Shown here: piece by piece, positions 54,673-64,000 of the stretch
Numbering within the stretch: the stretch's first letter is position 1
Layout: each line of letters starts with the position of its first letter
Assembly (NCBI GenBank): GCA_023014365.1
Contig: JAEBUN010000048.1
Location: forward strand, 124,001 to 188,000
Direction: 5' to 3'
Source: Lepiota brunneoincarnata
Taxonomy: Eukaryota; Basidiomycota; Agaricomycetes; Agaricales; Agaricaceae
Length of the DNA stretch: 64,000 nt
Position numbers and translations under genes: made by a program
Notes under the pieces: generated by a model
Database searches by the model: none
What the model saw: the letters and a program-made list of their open reading frames with translations, nothing else
What the model was told of the DNA's origin: nothing

Positions 54673-57006
54673 ATGCCTGGTTCGCTATGGGGTTTCTCGC
54701 TGTTTCTTCGACTTGTTTCTTTTATACTTACTTTTGCACTTGTCGGTGCTACGCCATGGCCCGTATGGTCGCGTCTTTCGACACATGGTAGGCACCTGGA
54801 GAGGCGTAACATCAGGGTCCAGCCGTTCTTTCCTACATCATCCTATAAGGTGAGCGGAGGGATATCAGATGAATACGGGTGTTACTGACCATAGCTGTTA
54901 TGACTTGCAGACGTATGGCTCCGATGGCGTGCCTCATCATGCACGGTCAATGAAACGCTCCATTCACGAAGATGCCCTGGATTTTATCAAGAAGACAACA
55001 GGAATTGAAGACGGTAACCTCGGCTATCGTTCCAGCTTTGACGACGAGCATTCTAGCTATGTATACATTAAGCTTTATCAGTGCAAGTCCCATCCAACTT
55101 TCCCTCTTCAATTTCCCTTCTTAACTCTGTCGCTAGCACGGGATACCATTTATAAATTCCGTAGCCAATGTTGCCTACAAAGGGGAGAGAGTTGTGTCAT
55201 TCGGTAATTCATTTATTGACGTCAAGAGGGGTGGGTAGCAAACGTCGTTGCCCCCGGTCTCCCGCTGACGTGGGTGATCAATACCGCAGCCAAATTCCCT
55301 AGCAGCGTGTCAACCATACATTGGCCACCGCTCGTTCCTCAGTTGGAAAAAGACTTGGACGCTAAGTTCAAGGATAAACCGAAAGGGCCATACCTTGCAT
55401 GGTTCGCTATGGATGATGATACTGTGGCCTTGGTTCACGTGCTCCAGTTCCAAGATTATGATAACGGAGTATGGTTTGAAGCTTATGCGGATGCCCACTC
55501 CGGAAAAGTTATTTCTGCTACCGACTTCGTCGCACATGCTTCGGTAAGCTGTCTAAGGTCCCCATGCATCGATGTGGCTTAGAACTTGAGTATAGTACAC
55601 TGCAACGAATATCCGGACCCAACCATCAATAAATGGGGTTCGGGTCGAAACCTTCGCAGACCCGGCAGATCTCACTGCATCTCCAGAGGGATGGCATTCG
55701 CCGACCACCAGGGATACAAGGTGCGAACGAAACAATAATACATTTGACCTGCGACTCTTAACCAGTAACCGTTCAACCCCCTAGTGGAAACAACGTCATG
55801 GTGTTCGTTGACAACTTGGTTGCCGCCCAGGAAACATCCCCTGAGCTCAATTTCAACGCAAAGTATGATAATACCCTGCCTGTGAACTCCCCTAACAACG
55901 TGATCGCTGCGCTTGCCAACGTTTTCTACATGGCCAACACGATGCACGACTTTAGTTATCGCTACGGGTTCACAGAGAGAGCTTTCAACTTCCAGTATGA
56001 CAACTTTTGGAAGGGGGGAGTAGGCGGAGATCACGTTTTGATTCAGCTAGCAAACCACTCCCGGGTTAATAACGCCTTTTTCCTCACTGGTCCCGAGTAT
56101 GTCTCGAAAAAGTCTCGGGTGCTCAAACTGGTACTTACATGCGAACGCAGTGGTGAAAACGGGGTATCTCAGTTCTTTTACTTCAATGAGTCTGGAATAT
56201 TGAGAGACAGTGCCATGGACAATTCTGTTGTTATGCCACGAGCTCACACATGGAATCTCCAATCGCCTAACTGGAGGAGGTTCTGGTCGATGTCTCCAGG
56301 CGAGAGAGGCTAAAGGCATGGGTGAAGGATGGTCAGATATGATGACCAAGTGGGTTCATCAACTCAGGCGGCTTCTGTGCAGACACTAACATGCAATTTC
56401 CGTAGCTGGATGTTTCAGACGTCTGCAACCGTAACTGATATGGTCCTTGGGGCATACCTTACGGGGAAGGCGGGCGGAATTCGCCAATTTCCTTACTCAA
56501 CTGATTTCTCAGTTAACCCCCTCACATATGCCTCGATTCGTGACTTGGATGAAGAACACCGTGGGTCGTCATGAACTGTTAAGTTGACGAACTTCTAATG
56601 TGTTTTTCCGAACAGAAATTGGAGAAGTCTGGACGACGATACTTCATACCGTCTATGCTGATCTGGTCGGCGCCCATGGATACTCTGACGACGCCTTGAC
56701 AAACCCTAATGGAGCGGGTGGTAACACTATTTTCATGCGCCTCATGTTTGACGGCATGGCGCTCCAACCTTGCAACCCGACATGTAAGTTTACACCCCTG
56801 AGCCTCCAGTGATCGCAGAGTATTGACGACGACCACTCAGTTACCGCAGCCCGTGATGCTATGATCCAAGCAGATGAGAACCGCTACAATGGTATCAACA
56901 GATGTCTACTATGGAGAGCTTTCTCGAAGCGAGGCTTGGGTTATCGAGCTGACAGCACATATATGGATGACTCGCACATTCCAGCTGACTGTCTGGACGG
57001 TTATTA
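54673..57006 (+). pseudogene. Fungalysin (M36) copy B with frameshift at the zinc motif
   Basis: Signal peptide 'MPGSLWGFSLFLRLVSFILT' in exon 1 (54673-54849); exon 2 from 54911 ('TYGSDGVPHHARSMKRS'). The next junction fails by one base: donor GTGCAAG at 55081 does not join in frame to 'HGIPFINSVANVAYKG' (from 55137). FTP and catalytic blocks follow ('DNGVWFEAYADAHSGKV', 'VFYMANTMHDFSYRYGFTER', 'DNFWKGGVGGDHV'). At 56236-56237 an extra C shifts the frame exactly before the zinc motif, which reads '[15 protein letters not shown]' and '[10 protein letters not shown]' in the next frame. The C-terminal exons are intact to TAA 57004-57006. Either a pseudogene or single-base sequence errors; see copy C. 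Confidence 0.78.
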
Positions 57007-57771
57007 AGTACGCTGCACGACTGCTTCCGGTTCCACGCCCCCGCGAGCCAGACTTTGTTCGATAAGTGGCACTCTCCCGTGTTTTTTATGCATCGTATAC
57101 GTAGAGCACTCTTTTGTTAAGCTTCACACCGGTGACCGAGGACACTGTACGTAAACTTACTACAATTTTGTATTTATTGCGCTTGCTTGATCATGTTTAC
57201 TGTTGATATATTGCTACAAACATTATCACGTGATATTGCGCAAAGCGAGAGGCGCCTCTTTGATCGACTACTGTTCTTAGTTGCCCATTAGCACACAAGT
57301 GGACATGGTACGAGCTCCAAGTCAGTGTCCGTAGCTCGCAGCCAGCAGTCCCCACCGCCCACCACGCCGGCCACTCAAGCACAGAACATATTACCACTGC
57401 AGCCTACCCGGCTTCCCTTCCAGCCTTCGTGGGTCGTGTTACGGAAGAACGATTCATTTCGTACTCAACCAGAGGCCAGAATGGTGACTTCCGGATCGGT
57501 GACGGCTGTCCAAGCATAGCCCCCCCGGCAATGCTTCAACGTTCCTGACCCTGCCCCTGTTCCGCAGGGTATAATTGAATGGCACCACGCGCCGGGGGCT
57601 CCTCTTGTTGGTTCAGTTAATGGCCACTGGCCTATGCTCGTGCCCTGATGGATTTCATCTCGTTATGCCGCAGGAAACTCAACTTGGGGGCTGAATCGTG
57701 GCTGCCTTTAAATCGATTCCGACTTGCCGCCAACGGGTATTTCTTTCCCTCGTTCTTTTTCAGCTGTTTTC
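57007..57771. other. Intergenic region between fungalysin copies B and C
   Basis: No supported gene; holds the promoter of copy C, with a CTTTAAAT at about 57706 as the only TATA-like site near the start. Confidence 0.4.
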
Positions 57772-60113
57772 ATGAGAACAGGGGTGGTCGCGCTCGCGCT
57801 ACTGTTGACTTTTGGAGCAGATTACGTTCAAGCTGCGCCATGGCCAATATACACTCGCCATGCCACTCACGGGCCACGATTCCAAAGGCGCTCGGTCGAC
57901 GCCCAGCCGTATTTTCCTAGTTCTTCCTACAAAGTAAGGCACAAGTATAGCAAAGTGTCGCTAGCACAAGCTGATTCACTGTATTGCTAGACTTATGGTA
58001 CCGAGGGTGTACCCCACCACTCTCGTCGCTCGTTAGGGAAACGCTCGTTCGATGAAGTGGCACTAGAATTCGTGAAGGTGGAGCTCGGTGTTGCAGATGG
58101 CAATGTCGGCTATCGGGATGGCTACGAGGATGGGGACTCGCAATTCGCTTATCTCAATCTCTACCACGTAAGCATCAACGCATTGCTATCATGATACGGC
58201 TCTGAGATGTGACCAGAATGGCATTCTTTTCGTCAATTGTGCAGCGAATGTTGCATTCGTGAATGGTAGTGTTGTCTCTTTTGGGACATCCTTTATCGAC
58301 GTCTCAAAAGGTGAGGGCATGGGCTATGCTCGTTTATTCTTTTCGCTTATTTGAACTTCCAGTCAAATTTGCGGATTCCGTGCCAACAGTGAGTTGGAAG
58401 ACCTTGTTGCCGCAGCTAGAGAAACACCTCGATGCCAAATACAATGCCCATCCCCCTCTTCTCACGTGGTTTGCGCTGCCCGATAACACGGTGGCGCTCA
58501 TACACGTCCTCCAGCTTCAGAACGACAAAGAGGGTCTCTGGCTTGAAGTGTACATCGATGCGCATTCTGGTAAAACTCTGTCAATCACCGACTTTGTGGC
58601 TCATGCTTCGGTAAGACATCCTGTCCGCGCCTGCCGATCGTAAGGGATAATCATATCACTATTTATCTAGTATACGGTGTACCCGCTGGAGGAGGTCTTG
58701 GCACCCTTCGTTACATCCGACATCTTGAATCCTCAGGACGCGTCGGTTTCGCCCCTTGGGTGGCACGACTCTGGCGGGGGGAGCTCTACAACAACAATGT
58801 AAGTGGCTCGACCCTTCAGTAAGACCAATAGGGCTCACCTAGTTCAAAGTGGAAACAACGTCAGAGCATTTATAGGATCCGGCAATCTTCAACGACCAGG
58901 AGTTCAGTCATCATCAGGACAGAATTTCAACTACCCTTATGACACTGTTCGCTCAGTCAAGTCTCAGCACAACATCCAGTCTGCACTCGCCAACACTTTT
59001 TATGTTATGAACGCCATGCACGACTTTGCATATCGCTACGGGTTTACTGAACGCGCTTTCAATTTCCAGGAGAACAATTTCAGCAAGGGAGGGAGTGGCG
59101 GAGATCCTGTTGTAGTGACCATTCAAGATCCCTCGAAGAAGAACAATGCTTTCTTTGCCACTCCTCCAGAGTGCGTTTGCTGTCATGGGCACAGAGTGAA
59201 GGCTAATGGCTGTGAATAGTGGCCAAAGTGGTCGAGCGACCATGCATCTCTGGAGCCGTGTGACGCCCCATGCGTGATAGCGCAGTCGATAACAGCAGTT
59301 TTGATCCATGAGATGACTCATGGCATCACCAATAGGATGACTGGTGGTGGAACTGGGCGTTGCCTCCAGACCCTCGAAGCCCGGGGTATGGGCGAGGGCT
59401 GGAGTGACGCGATGGCAGAGTAAGTCCCCCTCTTGTCTAAGATGATGAAGGCGGCTCAACACCTTCAAGTTGGCTGTCCCAGACTAATGCGGTTATTCAT
59501 GACTTTGTCATTGGCGTCTGGGCTTCCGGAAACGACAAAGGTCTCAGGCTTCACCCGTATTCCACGAAAAAGTAAATCACTTATCTGGACAACGAGCTGG
59601 ATCCATTCTGATAGGGATTTCTCCCTCCAGAGCAGTGAATCCTCTCAGGTACTCGGATTTGAAGATGTTTACCATACAGCATCGTCAGTCATTCTCGAAC
59701 GGGTTCATTCTATACATTTACATCTTTCCATAGAGATCGGGCAAGTATGGGCAAATATGCTGCATAATCTTCATGCGGACCTCGTAGCAAAACACGGCTT
59801 CACCCCCGACGCTCCAAGCTCTCCAGAGAGTAACGGTGGCAACGTTATCTTCATGCACCTGATTATGGATGCCCTCCCATTGCAGCCTTGCAACCCAACC
59901 CGTAAGTAACCGATTACCTCCCGGCAGACCTGAACTTAAATTCTCTCTTTCACAGTCCGCGCCGCGCGGGACGCGATTATTCAGGCCGATGCTAATAGAT
60001 ATGGCGGAGCTAACTATTGTATCATTTGGATTGCTTTTGCGAGGCGCGGACTTGGTACCCGGGCAGATGCCAAATATGACGACGATAACCATGTTCCCGG
60101 AGTTTGCGCTTAA
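57772..60113 (+). pseudogene. Fungalysin (M36) copy C with two one-base shifts before the zinc motif
   Basis: Signal peptide 'MRTGVVALALLLTFGADYVQA' then 'APWPIYTRHATHG'; exon 1 57772-57933, exon 2 from 57991 ('TYGTEGVPHHSRRSLGKRS'). FTP ('LWLEVYIDAHSGKTLSITDF') and catalytic blocks ('NTFYVMNAMHDFAYRYGFTER', 'NNFSKGGSGGDPVVV') match copy B closely. Between 'MHLWSRVTP' and the zinc motif '[16 protein letters not shown]' the frame is lost twice, at a C4 run (59266-59269) and a T4 run (59299-59302); each needs one base fewer. Downstream exons are sound ('[11 protein letters not shown]', 'FVIGVWASGNDKGLRLHPYS', 'QVWANMLHNLHADLV', '[19 protein letters not shown]') to the TAA at 60111-60113. As with copy B, decay and homopolymer error are both possible. 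Confidence 0.8.
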
Positions 60114-60670
60114 CAATTTCCGGATGTTTTTGTTGCCGGTCATAGCACATGGCCTGTTTTATGGACACATGAGATGGCTCAAGTTAGAGCGCTCCTACAT
60201 GGACACTGATGGCTGTATGATTGTATTTATGATGATGATGTAGCATATTGCAGGGATGGTGAGGAGCTCGAGAAGGGAATGTTAGCCGCGCGAGGATGAG
60301 TTAATGGGATCGAGATTAGTGAGGGAAAAAGCAGGACCTAACTCAGAGTATTTCCATATGCGATATATAGAGTCAAAGCGTGGAAGTGAAAAGAACGAGC
60401 GAAAAAACTACGCCCGAGTGAGTAAAAGGAAGCTCGAGGCGTATGGAACCAGCGAATTTGGAGTCAGATACAGGGACCTACAGTCCCAAACAACCGGTGC
60501 TAAACATCGTCCTCACATAGCCAGGCGGCCAAGTGCCACAATACACCTCCCGAGGCCATCTAGGCCTGGGGTTAAAGCTTGAAGCTTCTCCCTTAGGAAT
60601 AGCAAATGCAACGTATCAAACCGGCCGCGATACTATAGAACGAGAAAGACATACTACAAATCAGCGAGTC
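60114..60670. other. Intergenic region between convergent genes
   Basis: No supported gene; 3' flanks of fungalysin copy C and the helicase. Confidence 0.5.
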
Positions 60671-63600
60671 TTAAACAACTTCCTGTGGAACGAAGCCAGT
60701 GTCGACTTCTGTACAAGCATTTAATGCCCTTTGCCACAGTGGGTCGGTAGTCAATGTGCGCTTGTCGCCAACAATGATCAGCGCCAACCGTGCCCTCGTC
60801 CACATCACGTTCAACCTCCTCCTATCCTGTAAGAATCCGATATCTCCTTCTGCATTACTTCGCACAGTGGAGAAGATAATGATATCACTTTCACGTCCTT
60901 GAAACGAATCGATCGTTGACACCGTGATAGACCCAGGCAGGCGATGACGTAGGTTTTGAACTTGTCTCGTGTAAGGCGTGAGGACAGTCAAAGATACGTT
61001 TCGCTCCGCCTCCGCGTCCTCGGTCTCAGCTTCTCGTCTCGTAGTCAGCAGGGAGACGATGTGGTCCACGAGGTCGACTTGAATTGCATTGCTCTTCGAT
61101 ATCCGGCCCATGTCCTCTTCCGCAGAGCATTGCACGAATATGGAGGGAATGATGCCGTTGTCCTGAGGCCAGGGGAACGTGGAGCGGCCGAGTATCTGGA
61201 GAAATTCGTTATCTGTGATGCTGGATTGAAGTCGACCCTCGTAAAACTCTTGGCTCGGGAACCGATTCAGCCTCTCGGGTGAACGGTACTGGACATCCAG
61301 CATCGTTTTCATAATGTTCTCGTTTTCGGATCTGGTGTATAGCCGCTCCAGGAGGGAGATGTCATATTCGAGCGCCTCAGACATTCTGCGCACCATTGGA
61401 CGTAATTGGACAGCTACATTTCTCATTTAGCTGACCCTTCAGACGAGGGAAATTCAGGGGCTTACTGATCTCCGACCATTATTCCTTTCCTGACACCTTT
61501 CACCAAAGGTATGAGTGCACACGGCTCCGTAATCTGCGATGCCTCATCTATAATGGCGATGTCGAAATCGAATTTCCTTAGAATCCCCAGCCCGGCACCT
61601 GTGGCCGCAAGTCACTGTTCGCTCAAGAAGATCAAAGGCGCGAGACAGACCTGCGCAGGTCGTGAACACAATTTTTGCAGCCTCTACACGCCTGCTGTGC
61701 TTTCTTCAAAAGCCTGTTGTTCTCATTCAAATCTCCGCCTACTCTCGCAGTCGACGGTATACCCTTGGAGGTCCTTATTGACTCTTGATTGATCTGTTGC
61801 TACCCGCAAAATTTCCTCTTCTCGGATAAGATGACTTTCCTGATTCACCCGAATGAACCGCTCCAGCACATTATCAACAGCTAAGGGGATCCCCGTCAAC
61901 CACCGAAGAATGGTGAACAGCCACCACACCTTACCGTTATGCGTAGACGCTGTCATCAAAATCTTTCTATCACGTCCTTGGGAAAACAAGAGCTTAAGAA
62001 TTTCGACAACAACAGTTGTTTTACCCGTTCCTGATCACCAATTTTCAATGTCGGATCAAAGTGTCCAGCACATGATCTCACCTGGTGGTCCCCATATCAA
62101 ACTAAGGCTTTTGAGTGTCGGAGAGATCACAGCGGTCCTTTGGCTCTCGTTTAGGTGGTCACCAAACTGAAAGTCTACGCCGGATTCTTGGTCTTGGTCA
62201 TAGTCAGCGGCTTCAACCACACTTCCAGTTATGACCGAATAGAATGCACAACATTGCTCTTTTTCGGTCAACAGCCTCAGCAAAGCGTCCATCATTGCCT
62301 TTGCGGTAGCTAGAGGTGTCCCATATGAGTCGGAGAATACTGTAACAAAAAGGAACTTACCAATGCTGCCGGCGGTGTATAGACTCCAGTCCATAAGCTC
62401 CATTTCCGGTGGGGGTGGATGTAACAACTGAATCTGTAGTTCGCCCTTCCCTGCTTGTACGACCAAACCATCTAAACAGGTATTGAAATCCACCTATTCT
62501 CCGCCCTGCTCGAGGCCTCCAAGCGCACATGTGAGTGCAACCTTGCGTTGGATCTGGCATCAACTCGAATGGTTGATTTTACCGTCAGTGATTCAGCCGC
62601 GGTTCGAGTGAGACGGGTGTGCATAGGAGGTGTTTTCTGCCTTCGCGGCCGGCCATCCTTATTACAAGGGCATTCATCTGCGGCTTCTTCTGCGGTATCA
62701 AATGCGATCGCGAGTGCATGTTTGTATCCATACTTCAAGGCTATATCCTCTTCTCCTTCCATACGACAATCATTAAGGACAAGCAGGACTTCCTGAACCA
62801 GTTGTTGAGAACGGATAGATAGCGCTGCAAGGGACAGAAGCTCAAAGTAATCTGATAGTCCAAGAGTGCGGATGTTGCCAGAAACTTTCTCCAGCCCGAC
62901 AAGGACTGCAATTCTGAGTTCATTTGCGGAACGTACGAGCGCCCGGATGATCGGATACCCAAGGCCCTCGAGTACAGAGCCTTGAAGGGTGCGTGAGTCT
63001 GGATCTGGAGGAAAGCATTTGAGCAGAACAAAAACCAGAGGGGGGTGGCGGTCTATCCAGGTGATAACCACATCCTCAGGGAAAGGGTCTCTCGTGAGAA
63101 GATATCGGAAGGCGAAGAACAGCTCATCATCTGCATGGTACTCCAACGACACTTTCAAAACCAACTCCAAATCCTCCATCGTGTGGCTATCCAGAGATGA
63201 TGACATGGATGCTTGTGTTGGTTTCAGGGGAGCGGAAGGATCATAGTGTTTTGGGAAGAATACGGAATGCAGCCAGTCAGGGTGGCTATCCCAGTCGAGC
63301 TCTCTGATATCATTTAGTCGGTAAGGAGTCGCTTGTCGCTTGAAACGAGGAACAAATTCCTCCGTCGGAACGCTGTGCGACACGGCTCAACTCGGTTCCG
63401 TGCATAGGGAAGGCACTCATCAACACTCACTGTTCAAACCATAGATCAAAGAGCTGGTGGGCAACCCGATCCCGATTTGAAACCACATGTATCTCAATCG
63501 CTTGAACAGGATTCCGATTAACCCTTCCCACTTGCTGGAGACGAATAAGTTGAGAAGAATTTATAACGTTAATCGCACCTACCCGTTGGACAGTACTTGA

Positions 63601-64000
63601 AATCTTCTGTAGCGCGATACTAATGGATACCTCGGATCCAACGCTCGGGCGGTTCACAAAAACAAACGTATCCCCTCTATGCTTGTTGTATAGCTGAAAC
63701 AAGTAATCATTGCAATGCAGGCGGTAGCCGGGCGTGCAGGGACGGAGAGTAGCAATGGTCGCTGACGACTGGGGCAAGAATGAACAGACGACGACGTTTT
63801 CGCTCACTTGTGGATCGTCATCCCAGGGGATTTCGCCCCGCATGAAGATACCGACCGCAAACCGACCCTCTGTCTTGATAATGAAACCAACAATTCATTC
63901 CTCGCAGAAAAAGAGACATTTATAGTCAGACTTACCTGAATTACAATCAGCTTCCTCGTATATTCCTGCACCCCCCGCCTTAGATACTCAAAAAAAGTCG
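60671..64000 (-). CDS. SF1 helicase, UPF1/SEN1-like, 5' end beyond the window
   Basis: Minus strand, multi-exon. The visible N-terminal side (63843-63427) has a helicase-C-like block: 'FVFVNRPSVGSEVSISIA', 'VQRVGAINVINSSQLIRLQQ', 'VGRVNRNPVQAIEI'. An intron (GTGAGTG...CACAG, about 63424-63362) leads to 'VPTEEFVPRFKRQATPYRLNDI', an alpha-helical middle, and the second motor: 'LNESQRTAVISPTLKSLSLI', Walker A 'GPPGTGKTTVVVEIL' split by an intron after GPPG (about 62082-62037), 'TASTHN', then 'IAIIDEASQITEPCA' (Walker B), 'VQLRPMVRR', 'IDSFQGRESDIIIFSTVRSN' and 'RRLNVMWTRARLALIIVGD'. Stop at 60671. The first block resembles a DEAH/DExH C-terminal motor and the second an SF1 UPF1-type motor, so this may be a fusion of two helicases. 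RNA or DNA helicase; the substrate is unknown. Confidence 0.78.

Noticed and set aside
1..64000. CRISPR arrays, bacterial operons, riboswitches
   Set aside because: No regularly spaced repeats, no Shine-Dalgarno-led gene strings; the sequence is eukaryotic with spliceosomal introns.

Overview
The window is nuclear DNA of a filamentous fungus, almost certainly an Agaricomycete (mushroom-forming basidiomycete). Host genes are intron-rich, with introns of about 45-60 bp and GTRNGT donors. The families present (fungalysin M36 peptidases, an F-box protein, an SRPK-like kinase, a UPF1/SEN1-like helicase) and the mobile elements (KDZ transposon, Tf1/sushi-like chromoviruses, Harbinger- and pogo-like transposons) fit that clade. 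No species is claimed.

Positions 1-41,150 are a nest of mobile elements. A KDZ-type DNA transposon (2,291-26,151, short terminal inverted repeats) carries a CxC5/CxC6-KDZ transposase gene and a second multi-exon gene. Its transposase gene is split by a degenerate Ty3/gypsy element (3,062-19,098; 385-bp LTRs, CTTTG duplication). That element is itself split between protease and reverse transcriptase by an apparently intact chromovirus on the minus strand (6,220-14,093; 661-bp LTRs differing at one site, CAAAT duplication). The intact chromovirus carries an antisense, spliced gene for a coiled-coil/cysteine-cluster protein. A compact LTR element (23,713-25,615; ATAAT duplication) encodes only a KH-domain protein. 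To the right lie a decayed Harbinger-like pair (DUF6818-like gene plus DDE nuclease), a third Ty3/gypsy element (30,419-37,537) and a pogo/Fot1-like transposase gene hit by a 698-bp solo LTR.

Two patterns run through the nest. LTR divergence is almost wholly CpG to TpG/CpA, and most premature stops are TGA where CGA (Arg) is expected, as methyl-CpG deamination would give. Three of the LTR elements carry a primer-binding site complementary to the predicted start of their own transcript, as in Tf1-type self-priming.

Positions 41,700-64,000 look like host chromosome: an F-box/LRR-like gene, three fungalysin genes in one orientation (the first intact, the other two with single-base frameshifts around the zinc motif), a cysteine-rich furin-like/EGF-like membrane protein, a damaged SRPK-like kinase on the minus strand, and a minus-strand SF1 helicase that runs off the right edge.
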